A stretch of 40,168 bases of DNA, from assembly GCA_000438255.1 (NCBI GenBank), contig FR901943.1:1-40168 (forward strand), read 5' to 3'. This document shows positions 7,025 to 15,601 of the stretch, piece by piece. The notes under the pieces are model-generated. The model worked only from the letters and a program-made list of their open reading frames with translations. It did not search any database and was not told where the DNA came from. Origin of the DNA: Clostridium sp. CAG:389. GTDB taxonomy: Bacteria > Bacillota > Clostridia > TANB77 > CAG-508. How positions within the stretch are numbered: the stretch's first letter is position 1; every line of letters starts with the position of its first letter. Position numbers and translations under genes: made by a program.

Positions 7025-7532
7025 TTTTGTTTTTCTCCTCTTTTGCTTTATAGTTGTTTTTTATTTTGTTTTCTATTGGTCTTTTCCATGCTGTGTACCA
7101 GTAGTCTTTTTGTGAGTCTATTGGATCTACCAGTATTGTGAACATATTGCTTCTGTTTCCTCCTAGTACGTCTGTGAATATTTGATCTCCTACTACTGCT
7201 ATGTTTTCTGGATTAATTTTCGTCTCTTTTTGTATGTATTTGAACCCTCTTTTTAATGGTTTCATTGCAAAGTGTTTGTATGGTATTTCTAATGTTTGTG
7301 CTACTTTTTCTACTTTTTCTTTATTGTTTGTGTTTGATAGTATATATAGTTTTATTCCTTGTCCTCTCATTTCTTTTGCCCATTTTTTTACTTCTTCTGA
7401 TAGGTTTTTATAGTAGTCTATTAGTGTGTTGTCTACGTCTAATATTAGTAGTTTTATTTTATTTTTTATTAGTGTTTCTATTGTTATTTCTTCTACTTTT
7501 GTGTAGTAGAGGTTTGGATATAATTTTTTCAT
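7014..7532 (-). CDS. yqeG: YqeG family HAD IIIA-type phosphatase
   Basis: A small HAD phosphatase of about 172 residues, related to the mitochondrial phosphatidylglycerophosphatase GEP4; the bacterial substrate is not settled. Motif I is LLILDVDNTLIDY, with nucleophile D32 and D34. Motif II is YILSNTNN, a lysine follows in the FAMKPLKRG stretch, and the acidic motif is VVGDQIFTDVLGGN. The frame extends 6 codons further upstream (to 7550), but AAAGGAAG lies in front of the internal ATG at 7530-7532, so MKKLYPNLYY is the likely N-terminus. First gene of the operon under the promoter at 7611-7639. Confidence 0.9.
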   Translation of the reverse strand: MKKLYPNLYYTKVEEITIETLIKNKIKLLILDVDNTLIDYYKNLSEEVKKWAKEMRGQGIKLYILSNTNNKEKVEKVAQTLEIPYKHFAMKPLKRGFKYIQKETKINPENIAVVGDQIFTDVLGGNRSNMFTILVDPIDSQKDYWYTAWKRPIENKIKNNYKAKEEKNKNVY

Positions 7533-7610
7533 TTTTCTTCCTTTCATCATGTTTTTATTATATTAAGAATGTCTCGTTTTTTACTTTTTCTTCTTTCGTT
7601 TTTCATAAAT

Positions 7611-7639
7611 ATAATATCAATATGGCTCTGATTTGTCAA
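7611..7639 (-). promoter_or_regulatory. Promoter of the yqeG - peptidase - efp operon
   Basis: The minus strand shows TTGACA at 7634-7639, a 17-base spacer and TATTAT at 7611-7616. The first gene starts about 70 bases downstream of the predicted transcription start. Confidence 0.8.
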
Positions 7640-7697
7640 GAAATTTGTTTAAAATTTGATATCATAATATATTAAAAGCTTCTTACTGAATTATGAC

Positions 7698-7727
7698 TTT
7701 AAAAAGGGATGCCATATTGGTATCCCC
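7698..7727 (-). terminator. Terminator of pheT
   Basis: On the minus strand GGGATACCA pairs with TGGCATCCC (one G-U pair) around a 3-base loop and is followed by TTTTTAAA. It lies about 40 bases past the pheT stop. Confidence 0.85.
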
Positions 7728-7765
7728 ATAAAATTTTACTGTTTTTGAATTATATATACATATTT

Positions 7766-10138
7766 TTATTTTCTTATTTCTAGTCCTTTGCTTTCCAAAT
7801 CTTTAATAATATTATCTAAAATACCATTAATTTCATCATCATTTAAAGTTCTATCAGGTGTACCAAAAGTTAATGAATACGCAATACTTCTCTTATTAGA
7901 ATCAATATTTTTACCCTCATAAACATCAAATACATTTATATCCAATAAAAGTTTTCCAGCCTTTTTCTTAATTAGCATTTCAACATCTTTTGATGTAACA
8001 TTTTTATCAACTAGTAATGCTAAATCTTTTTTAATAACTGGGAATTTTGAAATTTCCTTAAATTTCATTTTTCCTACTCTTTTTGCTAGTAATTTATCTA
8101 AGTTGATTTCCATTACATAAACCGCTTCTTTTTCTACTGATGGATGTATTCTTCCAACAATACCTACAACATCATTATTTACTGAAATTTCAGCAGTTTG
8201 ACCTGGATGGAATTCTGCTGGAATTTGTTTTGGTAATACAAAACTATATCTTCCTGCATATCCTAAGTAATCTAATAATTCTTCTGTTACACCTTTGATG
8301 TCATAGAAATCCACATTTTTGTTATGTCCTATTCCTTCATAATATTTTCCTGTCATTAATACACAGATTTTTTGATTTTCTCCGTATTCTTCACCTTTTT
8401 TCCAGAAACCTTTTCCTATTTCAAAAAGACAAACATCTTTGTTTTCACGTGCTTTGTTATATTCATAAATTTTGTATAATGATGGTATCATACTGTATCT
8501 TAATGTGTTTCTTTCTTCTGTTATTGGGTCTAATAATCTGACTTCTTCAAATTCATCTGTTGTGAATTTGTGAACGTCTTTATCATTTATTAAGATATAT
8601 GATAATGTTTCGTTTAATCCCATATTTGACATTTTTGCTCTTATTTTTCTTGTTGTTTTGTCTAAATGTCCCATTTTCATTGGAACTACTGGTAGTTTTC
8701 CTTCTATATTATCAACTCCGTAAATTCTTCCAACTTCTTCTATTAAGTCTGCTCTAATTGATATATCTATTCTTCTTGTTGGTACTGTAACGATTACAGT
8801 ATCTTCTTTTTCTTCTGTTTTGAAGTCTAATTTTCTAAATACATCAACAATATCTTCTTTTGATATATTTGTTCCTAATACATCGTTTATTTCTTTATAT
8901 GATATTTCAATTACTTTTTCATCATTTTTTGTAACATCATATTTTACAATTCCTGTTTCAATTTCTGCATCTGCATATTTTTCAAGTAAAGTACAAGCTC
9001 TTTCCATTGCCATATAAGTTCTTGCAGGGTCTAAGCCTTTTTCAAATCTGTTACTAGCTTCACTTCTTAATATTTTATTTGATGTTTTTCTTACTTTTAC
9101 TGAATCAAATATTGCTGATTCAATTATTACATTTTTAGTTGTTTCTTCAACTTCTGTATCTAAACCACCCATAACACCTGCTAAACCAATGGCTTTTGTT
9201 CCATTTGTTATTACTATATCTTCATTTGATAATGTTCTTTCTGTGTTATCTAGTGTTGTTAATTTTTCTCCATTTTCTGCCATTCTAACAACTATTTTCT
9301 CTCCTAAATTGTCAGCATCATAGAAGTGTAGTGGTTGGCCTAATTCTAGCATTACATAGTTACTGATGTCTACAACATTGTTTATTGGTCTTACTCCACA
9401 AGCTATTAATCTATTTTTAATGAATTCTGGACTTTCTTTTATTGTTACATTTTTAACCTTTTTTGCTAAGAATAATTTACAATTTTCTGTATTTACTTGA
9501 ACTGAGAATTCTTTGTTTACATCTTCTCCATTTTCTTTATATCCATACTCAACTGGTTTTACTTTTTTATCATAGATTGCACCTAATTCGTAAGCCATTC
9601 CTAAAATGCTTAATAAATCTCCTCTGTTTGCTGTTAATTCAAAATCAATAACACTATCATCTAATCCCATATATTTAATTGGATCTTCTCCTACTGGTGC
9701 ATCTGCTGGTAATTCGTGTATTCCATTTTTGTCTGCTTCTGATAAGAATTTTTTGTCAATTCCTATTTCATATAAAGCACATAGCATTCCATTTGATTCT
9801 TTACCTCTTATTGTTCCTTTTTTGATTTTGAAATCTCCTGGAAGTTCTGCTCCGACTTGTGCAACAATGACCTTTATTCCTTTTCTTGCATTTGGTGCAC
9901 CGCAAACTATGTCTAGTACTTCATTTCCTATATCAACTTTGCATAGGTGCAAGTGGTCAGAATCTGGATGCATTTCGCATTCTTTTATTTCTCCTATTAC
10001 TAGTTTTGTTGCATTTACTAGTTTTTCTGCTGAATCATATTCATTTCCAGCTTTTGTCATAGCTTCTGCTATTTGTTTAACATCTAATTCATTATCTAAA
10101 TCTATATAATCTTTTACAAAATTTAAACTTAAATTCAT
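7766..10138 (-). CDS. pheT: Phenylalanyl-tRNA synthetase beta chain
   Basis: The beta subunit of the alpha2-beta2 PheRS, at 790 residues, the normal size. In order: the EMAP/OB tRNA-binding domain (about 40-150, with KLVIGEIKECEMHPDSDHLH), the B3/B4 editing domain (VRPINNVVDISNYVMLELGQ, PLHFYDADNL), the B5 domain (VVTVPTRRIDISIRADLIEE lies near its end), the catalytic-core-like domain, and the C-terminal anticodon-binding FDX-ACB domain (FPVIKKDLALLVDKNV to the end). The ATG has an AAGGAG ribosome site. It lies 86 bases after pheS and shares the pheS T-box leader. Confidence 0.97.
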   Translation of the reverse strand: MNLSLNFVKDYIDLDNELDVKQIAEAMTKAGNEYDSAEKLVNATKLVIGEIKECEMHPDSDHLHLCKVDIGNEVLDIVCGAPNARKGIKVIVAQVGAELPGDFKIKKGTIRGKESNGMLCALYEIGIDKKFLSEADKNGIHELPADAPVGEDPIKYMGLDDSVIDFELTANRGDLLSILGMAYELGAIYDKKVKPVEYGYKENGEDVNKEFSVQVNTENCKLFLAKKVKNVTIKESPEFIKNRLIACGVRPINNVVDISNYVMLELGQPLHFYDADNLGEKIVVRMAENGEKLTTLDNTERTLSNEDIVITNGTKAIGLAGVMGGLDTEVEETTKNVIIESAIFDSVKVRKTSNKILRSEASNRFEKGLDPARTYMAMERACTLLEKYADAEIETGIVKYDVTKNDEKVIEISYKEINDVLGTNISKEDIVDVFRKLDFKTEEKEDTVIVTVPTRRIDISIRADLIEEVGRIYGVDNIEGKLPVVPMKMGHLDKTTRKIRAKMSNMGLNETLSYILINDKDVHKFTTDEFEEVRLLDPITEERNTLRYSMIPSLYKIYEYNKARENKDVCLFEIGKGFWKKGEEYGENQKICVLMTGKYYEGIGHNKNVDFYDIKGVTEELLDYLGYAGRYSFVLPKQIPAEFHPGQTAEISVNNDVVGIVGRIHPSVEKEAVYVMEINLDKLLAKRVGKMKFKEISKFPVIKKDLALLVDKNVTSKDVEMLIKKKAGKLLLDINVFDVYEGKNIDSNKRSIAYSLTFGTPDRTLNDDEINGILDNIIKDLESKGLEIRK

Positions 10139-10224
10139 TTTTTATTCTCCTTCCAATTTCTAATTTTCAAAAGAAAGTATAATTTTTTATATTTTATAAT
10201 AAAATTAAATCGCTATTCTTTTAA

Positions 10225-11274
10225 TTATTCTTCATCTTTTCTATCAAATTGACCTAAAAATCTAACATCATTTGTATATAAATATCTCATATCAGTGATT
10301 CCATATCTAAACATAGCTAATCTATCAATACCTGTACCAAATGCAAAACCACCGAATTTTTCTGGGTCATATCCATTCATTTTTAAAACATTTGGATGAA
10401 CAATTCCTGCTCCTAAAACTTCTATCCATCCTGTTTGTTTACATAGATTGCAGCCTTTTCCTCCACATTTAAAACATGTTACATCTACTTCATAAGATGG
10501 TTCTGTGAATGGGAAATAACTTGGTCTAAATCTTAGATCTAAGTTTGCTCCTATTATTTTTCTAACAAAAACTTCTAATGTTCCTTTTAAATCTGCAAGT
10601 GAAACATTTCTTTCTTTTTTGTCTATTACTAATCCCTCTATTTGATTGAATTGATGTGAATGTGTTGCATCGTCTTCTCTTCTATATGTTTTTCCTGCTG
10701 TAATCATTCTTATTGGTGATTTTTCTGTGTTTGCCATCATTGTTCTTGCTTGAACTGCTGATGTTTGTGTTCTTAATAAATATTCGTCTGTTATATAGAA
10801 ACTGTCTTGCATATCTCTTGCTGGATGTCCTTTTGGAAGGTTTAATCTTTCAAAACAATATTCATCATTTTCAAGTTCTGGTCCTGTTACTACATCATAT
10901 CCCATTGATACAAATAAGTCTTCTATGTCTTCTATTATTCTTGTTACAGGGTGTAAGCTTCCTCTTTTCATTTTTGTACTTGGTAATGTGATGTCTATTT
11001 TTTCTGCTTCTAGCTTCTTGTTTAATTCTTCTATTTTGAATTTTTCTTCTTTTTCTTCTATTAATTTTTCTAAACTTTCTTTTGCTTCATTTACTAATCC
11101 ACCTATTATTGGTCTTTCTTCTGGGCTTAGTCCTCCCATTCCTCTTAAAACTGCTGTAAGTTCACCTTTTTTTCCTAGATATTTTACTCTTGCATTTTCT
11201 AGTGTTTGTAAGTCTTCTGCTTTTGCTATTTCTTCAATAGCTGTTTTTTTGATATTTTCAATTTGTTCTTTCAT
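10225..11274 (-). CDS. pheS: Phenylalanyl-tRNA synthetase alpha chain
   Basis: The catalytic subunit of PheRS, about 349 residues. An N-terminal coiled coil binds tRNA (residues 1-95). Class II motif 2 reads GKTYRREDDATHSHQFNQIE and motif 3 GTGIDRLAMFRYGITDMR. A CxxC-GxGCxxC site (CFKCGGKGCNLC, near residue 270) looks like a bound zinc; many PheS chains lack it. Two ATGs are close: at 11278-11280, directly on the GGAG site, and at 11272-11274, seven bases from it. The second has the better spacing and is chosen. The first gene after the T-box leader. Confidence 0.96.
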   Translation of the reverse strand: MKEQIENIKKTAIEEIAKAEDLQTLENARVKYLGKKGELTAVLRGMGGLSPEERPIIGGLVNEAKESLEKLIEEKEEKFKIEELNKKLEAEKIDITLPSTKMKRGSLHPVTRIIEDIEDLFVSMGYDVVTGPELENDEYCFERLNLPKGHPARDMQDSFYITDEYLLRTQTSAVQARTMMANTEKSPIRMITAGKTYRREDDATHSHQFNQIEGLVIDKKERNVSLADLKGTLEVFVRKIIGANLDLRFRPSYFPFTEPSYEVDVTCFKCGGKGCNLCKQTGWIEVLGAGIVHPNVLKMNGYDPEKFGGFAFGTGIDRLAMFRYGITDMRYLYTNDVRFLGQFDRKDEE

Positions 11275-11299
11275 TTTCATACTCCTTTCTTTTCACTTT

Positions 11300-11347
11300 T
11301 TGTCCTTTTTATCATTTTGTCCTTTTGGGGACGTTTCTTTTTGGGAC
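11300..11347. repeat. GGGAC-family palindromic sequence in the pheS leader
   Basis: GTCC at 11302 and again at 11319, GGGGAC at 11327-11332 and GGGAC at 11343-11347 form alternative inverted pairs between the T-box terminator and the pheS start. It resembles the other GGGAC repeats of the window but is not an exact copy. Confidence 0.5.
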
Positions 11348-11387
11348 TTTGTATATTTGGGTGATGACATTTCAGTAAATTTAGATA

Positions 11388-11453
11388 TAAAAAAGTCCAT
11401 TTCTGTCCTAATAGCACTATTAAATTTTGTGCTTATAGGACGAAATGGACTTT
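11388..11453 (-). terminator. T-box-controlled terminator upstream of pheS
   Basis: On the minus strand AAAAGTCCATTTCGTCCTA pairs with its near-complement TAGGACAGAAATGGACTTTT, with a further GCAC/GTGC at the tip, followed by a T-run. The GTCCTA segment is also the natural partner of the T-box motif in the antiterminator. Confidence 0.88.
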
Positions 11454-11790
11454 TGTTCTCGATTCCGTGGTACCACCTATTTTTATTAGTTTTAATATTA
11501 TATATCCTCTGTTGAATTTTATATAATATAAATTTTTAACTAACCTTATTTTAGTTCTAACGTTACAACCGCTTCTTTCTACTTATTGTATTTTATCTTT
11601 GTTCAAAAGAAGTCTTAAAAAGTGAAATTTCTACATATTTATACAAATATCTCTCAGCCTCTGTGTTATAATTCACTTCCTTACTATATTTAATAATGGA
11701 ATAAATTGTAACACCTTGGATATTTTCTCTGTTATTTTCAAACATATATACTTTGCTTTTTAATTAGATTTTTTATATTAATAATTTTAA
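11388..11790 (-). promoter_or_regulatory. T-box riboswitch leader of pheST
   Basis: The T-box sequence AGGTGGTACCACGG lies at 11465-11478 on the minus strand. Its TGGT tetrad pairs with ACCA, which fits tRNA-Phe (A73). A long Stem I is suggested by AAGTGAA pairing with TTTCACTT (about 11623-11679), with AGAGA-type motifs nearby. Downstream AGTAGAAAGAAGCGG resembles the conserved region between Stems II and III. UUC triplets occur on the 3' side of Stem I, matching Phe, but the exact specifier is not certain. A TATAAT at about 11805 on the minus strand may be the promoter -10, with a poor -35. This leader fills most of the 570 bases between pnp and pheS. Confidence 0.85.
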
Positions 11791-11845
11791 ATTTTTATTT
11801 TATTATATTAGCACAATTCAAAATGTTTTACATGTTTTTTCTATT

Positions 11846-13993
11846 TTATTCTTTAATTTCAGTATTTTCATCTGAATTGTCTTCTGATTTTTCATCAGAT
11901 AATATAGCTGTTAAATTTACTCTACCTTGTTCATCAATATCTGTAACTTTTACAGTTACTTTATTTCCAACATGAAGAACATCTTCAACTTTCTTAATTC
12001 TTTCCTTAGAAATTTTTGAAATGTGTAATAATCCTTCTTTTCCAGCTACTCCTAAGTCAACAAATGCTCCAAAGTTCATTATTCTTGTGACTGTTCCAAG
12101 GTAAATTCCACCAACTTCAACTTCTCTAACTATATCTTCTATCATATCTAATGCTTCATTAGCTTTTTCAGAATCATTTGAATAAATCATTACTTGTCCA
12201 TCTTCTTCGATGTCTATTTTTACACCTGTTGCATCAATTATTTTGTTTATAGTTTCTCCACCTTTTCCGATTACATCTTTGATTTTTTCAACTTTTATTT
12301 TTGTTGATACTATTCTTGGTGCGTATTTTGATATTTCTGTTCTTGGTTTAGAAATTACTGGTGCCATTACATCTTCTAAGATGTGTTTTCTAGCTACTCT
12401 TGTTCTAGCAAAGGCTTCTTCAATAATTTTGTATGATAATCCGTCAACTTTGATGTCAACTTGGATTGCTGTTATACCTTTTTCTGTTCCACCAACTTTG
12501 AAGTCCATATCTCCGAAAAAATCTTCTAGACCTTGGATATCTGTTAACATTACATAGTCATTTTCGTCATTAGGATTTGTTACAAGTCCTGTTGATATAC
12601 CTGCAACTGGTCTCTTAATTGGTACACCTGCTGCCATTAATGATAATGTGCTTCCACATATACTTGCTTGTGATGTTGAACCATTTGATGATAATACTTC
12701 TGATACAACTCTTATTGCATATGGGAATTCTTCTTTTGATGGTAATACTGGAACTAATGCTTTTTCTGCTAATGCTCCATGTCCTATTTCTCTTCTTCCT
12801 GGTCCTCTTGGTGGTCTAGCTTCACCTACACTGTAACTTGGGAAGTTGTATTGATGCATATATCTTTTTGATTCTTCTGTATCAATTCCGTCTAATGTTT
12901 GTTCTTCACTTATCATTCCTAATGTTGTAACTGAAAGTACTTGTGTTTGTCCTCTAGTAAATAATGCACTTCCGTGTACACGTGGTAATAAGTCTATTTC
13001 ACATGATAATGGTCTTATTTCGTCTATTGCTCTACCATCAACTCTTTTATGTTCATAGAATATCATATCTCTTACTGTCTTTTTCTCTAATTTGTAGATT
13101 GCTTCTCCTATGTCTGCTTTGTGTTCTGCTGTTGCTTCTTCTCCAAATTTTTCAGCATATGCTGTTACTATTTTTTCTGATACAGCTGCAACATTGTTGT
13201 CTCTTGTTTCTTTGTCTGCTTCTTGAAGTGCTTGTTTTACATCTTCTGCAAAGTTTGTTTCTATAAACTCATATATGTCATGGTCAACTGCAAATGATTT
13301 GTATTCAAATTTTGGTTTTCCAATTTCTTCTTTCATTTTTTCGATGAATTTACAAATCTTTTTGATTTCTTTGTGTCCTTCTTTGATTGCTTCTAACATA
13401 ACATCATCTGGAACTTCATTTGCTCCTGCTTCAATCATAGCTATTTTTTCTTCTGTTCCTGCTACTGTTAATGTTAAATCAGATACTTCTCTTTGTGCCT
13501 CTGTTGGGTTTATAACTATTTTACCATCAACCAATCCAACATTTACTGCTGCTGTTGGTCCTCCAAATGGTATATCTGATATTGAAAGTGCTGCTGATGC
13601 TCCTATCATTGCTGCTACTTCTGGTGAGTTGTCTTGTTCTACTGAAAGTACTGTTGCTACAACTACTACATCATTTCTAAAATCTTTTGGGAATAGTGGT
13701 CTTAGCGGTCTATCTATTGCTCTTGATGTTAATATAGCTTTATCACTTGGTTTTCCTTCTCTTTTTTGGAATGATCCTGGAATTTTTCCAACTGCATATA
13801 GTTTTTCCTCATAATCTACTGATAGTGGAAAAAAGTCTATTCCATCTCTTGGTTCTTTTGATGCTGTAACGTTTACCATTACAACTGTGTCTCCATATCT
13901 TACTGTTACACTTCCATTTGCTAAGCCTGCAAATTTTCCTGTTTCTATTGTTAATTTTCTTCCTGCTAATTCTGTTTCATAAGTTTTAAACAT
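11846..13993 (-). CDS. pnp: Polyribonucleotide nucleotidyltransferase (PNPase)
   Basis: A 3'-5' phosphorolytic exoribonuclease, cytosolic trimer, acting in mRNA decay and RNA quality control. Two RNase PH domains flank a helical domain. A KH domain (VEKIKDVIGKGGETINKIID) and an S1 domain (GGIYLGTVTRIMNFGAFVDL) end the protein. The start is chosen at 13991-13993 (MFKTYETELAGRKL), which matches the usual PNPase N-terminus and has AAAGGAAG upstream. The frame also opens 20 codons earlier at 14053 with a second AAAGGA site and a charged extension, so a longer form is possible. It lies downstream of rpsO, the common arrangement. Confidence 0.96.
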   Translation of the reverse strand: MFKTYETELAGRKLTIETGKFAGLANGSVTVRYGDTVVMVNVTASKEPRDGIDFFPLSVDYEEKLYAVGKIPGSFQKREGKPSDKAILTSRAIDRPLRPLFPKDFRNDVVVVATVLSVEQDNSPEVAAMIGASAALSISDIPFGGPTAAVNVGLVDGKIVINPTEAQREVSDLTLTVAGTEEKIAMIEAGANEVPDDVMLEAIKEGHKEIKKICKFIEKMKEEIGKPKFEYKSFAVDHDIYEFIETNFAEDVKQALQEADKETRDNNVAAVSEKIVTAYAEKFGEEATAEHKADIGEAIYKLEKKTVRDMIFYEHKRVDGRAIDEIRPLSCEIDLLPRVHGSALFTRGQTQVLSVTTLGMISEEQTLDGIDTEESKRYMHQYNFPSYSVGEARPPRGPGRREIGHGALAEKALVPVLPSKEEFPYAIRVVSEVLSSNGSTSQASICGSTLSLMAAGVPIKRPVAGISTGLVTNPNDENDYVMLTDIQGLEDFFGDMDFKVGGTEKGITAIQVDIKVDGLSYKIIEEAFARTRVARKHILEDVMAPVISKPRTEISKYAPRIVSTKIKVEKIKDVIGKGGETINKIIDATGVKIDIEEDGQVMIYSNDSEKANEALDMIEDIVREVEVGGIYLGTVTRIMNFGAFVDLGVAGKEGLLHISKISKERIKKVEDVLHVGNKVTVKVTDIDEQGRVNLTAILSDEKSEDNSDENTEIKE

Positions 13994-14201
13994 TGTATTT
14001 TCTTCCTTTCCTTTTTCGTCTTTTTTGCACCATTTTTTAATTAATTCAAACATATTGTTTTCCTTTCTCTTTGCTTTTATTTGTTTTCTCTCATCCGGAA
14101 ACTTTAATAAGTTTTGAACATGATATTCACAATTAAAAGTAAAATATATTTATTTTAAATTTGAGCCGTATTTAGATTGTAACCTCTATAATATTCTGGT
14201 T

Positions 14202-14231
14202 TAATATTCAACCTTTTTTTCTTGAATATTA
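14202..14231. other. Hairpin in the rpsO-pnp intergenic region
   Basis: TAATATTCAA (14202-14211) and TTGAATATTA (14222-14231) form a perfect 10-base-pair stem. With a 10-base A/T loop it may be part of the pnp mRNA leader, where pnp genes are often autoregulated. The rest of 14054-14382 holds no ORF and no promoter I trust. Confidence 0.5.
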
Positions 14232-14314
14232 ATATCTAGTTATAAATATTTGTGTGATATCCAGCACATTATACAAGCTACTTACCTAAATTCTTGGCTC
14301 TTTTTTCAACCATT

Positions 14315-14362
14315 GGGGACGTTGTTAAATTGGTTAATTTTCTATCTTTTTAGTTTTGTCCC
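14315..14362. repeat. GGGGAC...GTCCC inverted pair
   Basis: GGGGAC (14315-14320) and GTCCC (14358-14362) bracket an A/T-rich spacer that contains TTAAATTGGTTAATTT. It belongs to the dispersed GGGAC family. Confidence 0.5.
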
Positions 14363-14382
14363 TATGTGTTGACTTTTTCCAC

Positions 14383-14419
14383 AAAAAGCCTATGCTAAAT
14401 CTTTTGTTTTGCATAGGCT
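14383..14419 (-). terminator. Terminator of rpsO
   Basis: On the minus strand AGCCTATGC pairs with GCATAGGCT around a 15-base loop, followed by TTTTTG. It begins 11 bases past the rpsO stop. Confidence 0.88.
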
Positions 14420-14430
14420 CTTATATGAAA

Positions 14431-14694
14431 TTATTTTCTTAATCCTAATTTTTCAACGATGTCTCTATATCTTTGTACATCTTTTTTTGCTAGGTAGTTT
14501 AGTAAATTTCTTCTTTTACCAACCATTTTTAATAATCCTCTTCTTGAATGATTATCTTTAACATGTACTTTTAAGTGTTCTGTTAATTCATTAATTCTTT
14601 CTGTTAAAAGAGCGATTTGTACTTCTGATGATCCAGTATCGTTTTCTTCTCTTTTATATGTGTTAATGATTTCTTGTTTTCTTTCTTTTGTCAT
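14431..14694 (-). CDS. rpsO: 30S ribosomal protein S15
   Basis: A primary 16S rRNA binding protein of the small-subunit platform. It has 87 residues, close to the usual 88-89. The conserved segments GSSEVQIALLTERINELTEH, DNHSRRGLLKMVGKRRNLL and RYRDIVEKLGLRK are all present. An AGGAGG ribosome site precedes the ATG. Its promoter and a foldable leader lie upstream, its terminator downstream; pnp follows. Confidence 0.98.
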   Translation of the reverse strand: MTKERKQEIINTYKREENDTGSSEVQIALLTERINELTEHLKVHVKDNHSRRGLLKMVGKRRNLLNYLAKKDVQRYRDIVEKLGLRK

Positions 14695-14709
14695 TTCTTT
14701 ACACCTCCT

Positions 14710-14770
14710 ATTTTTTTACTCCTTTAACTGAGCTTTTAGCTTTGGTGCTTTGCTTGAAAAGCTAAGTAAA
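14710..14770 (-). promoter_or_regulatory. Foldable rpsO mRNA leader (possible S15 autoregulatory site)
   Basis: Between the promoter and the ribosome site the minus strand has TTAGCTTT and AAAGCTAA, a perfect 8-base-pair stem, with flanking CTTTTAC and AAGCTCAG parts. S15 commonly represses its own mRNA through leader structures, so this is a reasonable candidate, not a demonstrated match to a known motif. Confidence 0.5.
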
Positions 14771-14785
14771 AGGTTTACCTTGAAT

Positions 14786-14814
14786 AGTATACTATATTTT
14801 TTTATATTTATCAA
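14786..14814 (-). promoter_or_regulatory. Promoter of rpsO
   Basis: TTGATA at 14809-14814, 17 bases, TATACT at 14786-14791 on the minus strand, about 90 bases upstream of the start codon. Confidence 0.8.
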
Positions 14815-14850
14815 GGGTTTTGGAAAAATTTTGTTAAAGTATTTGATGTT

Positions 14851-14892
14851 ATTTTAAAAGTATTACATTTTTAGTTGTAATACTTTTAAAAT
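14851..14892. terminator. Bidirectional terminator after the coiled-coil gene
   Basis: ATTTTAAAAGTATTAC and its perfect complement form a 16-base-pair stem around a 10-base loop. It begins directly after the stop of the 106-aa gene. A/T-rich flanks act as a T-run in either direction. Confidence 0.75.
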
Positions 14893-14897
14893 ATAAA

Positions 14898-15218
14898 TTA
14901 ACAAACAAGAATTCTTCCAAACGCTTCTACACCTCTTTTGGTTCTTCTTTTATGTTCTCTTAGTTCATTTAATATTTTGGAATGTTCTCTATTATCCCTT
15001 TCTTCAATTTTAACGCATAATTCGTTAATTTGAGTTCCTACATCTGCTGATATTGCTTCTATAGTTTCACTTAATTTTTTGTCAAACTCATCTCTTAAAG
15101 TTGTAACAATTCTATCTTCTGTTTTTTCAAATTTTTGATCAATTCCATCAAATCTTTGGTTCATTTGTTTTAGTTGTACATTAATATTCTCAAGCTCTTT
15201 TAATATTTTTTCTTCCAT
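14898..15218 (-). CDS. Small coiled-coil protein, 106 aa, unknown function
   Basis: A soluble protein that is almost entirely heptad-patterned helix (KILKELENINVQLKQMNQRF, then FEKTEDRIVTTLRDEFDKKL), with a basic C-terminus (REHKRRTKRG) and final motif VEAFGRILVC. I do not recognise a named family; similar small coiled-coil proteins occur as phage and host hypotheticals. The frame opens further upstream at 15275, but AAGGAGGT lies inside that extension, 7 bases from the ATG at 15216-15218, so MEEKILKELEN is the likely N-terminus. Transcribed alone from a very good promoter and closed by a strong terminator. Confidence 0.75.
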   Translation of the reverse strand: MEEKILKELENINVQLKQMNQRFDGIDQKFEKTEDRIVTTLRDEFDKKLSETIEAISADVGTQINELCVKIEERDNREHSKILNELREHKRRTKRGVEAFGRILVC

Positions 15219-15311
15219 TGACATACCTCCTTCCATTAAATATTCACTATATAGAAATACTCTTTTTCTAGACAAAAAATTTAAAACATCATAATTTATT
15301 TTTATAAAAAC

Positions 15312-15340
15312 ATTATAATATCAATTTTTTCAAAAGTCAA
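15312..15340 (-). promoter_or_regulatory. Promoter of the 106-aa coiled-coil gene
   Basis: TTGACT at 15335-15340, 17 bases, TATAAT at 15312-15317 on the minus strand. The remainder of 15276-15557 is A/T-rich with no ORF or other signal I can support. Confidence 0.82.
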
Positions 15341-15557
15341 TATTTATCTCAAAGTTTATTTTTATTTTTTCTCTGTTAATTATATTTAAATTTAATTTTC
15401 TGGGAATCTACTCGATTAAAAGTTAATATAAAAAAATTTGAATTAAAACTATATATCTATATAGCTGTATTATGTATATCATAGTATTATAAATTTGTAA
15501 ATAAAAATCACAAAATTTACATCAAAAATCGACCGCAAAATTCGACAAATAAATACA

Positions 15558-15590
15558 ATAAAAGTGAGACAATTTTGCACTGTCCCACTT
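15558..15590 (-). terminator. Terminator of gap
   Basis: On the minus strand AAGTGGGACA pairs with TGTCTCACTT (one G-U) around a 9-base loop, then TTTTATTGTATTT. It starts about 11 bases past the gap stop. The stem contains the GGGAC motif of the dispersed repeats. Confidence 0.8.
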
Positions 15591-15601
15591 ATCTCATTTT
15601 A

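Noticed and set aside
7551..7765. A small gene between pheT and yqeG on the plus strand
   Set aside because: The frame there is mostly the antisense of yqeG; the gap itself is explained by a promoter and a terminator.
13275..13814. Long plus-strand open frame opposite pnp (and similar ones opposite pheT, ftsK, gap and others)
   Set aside because: These are antisense shadows of well-supported minus-strand genes, with Ser/Leu/Phe-rich translations and no ribosome sites.
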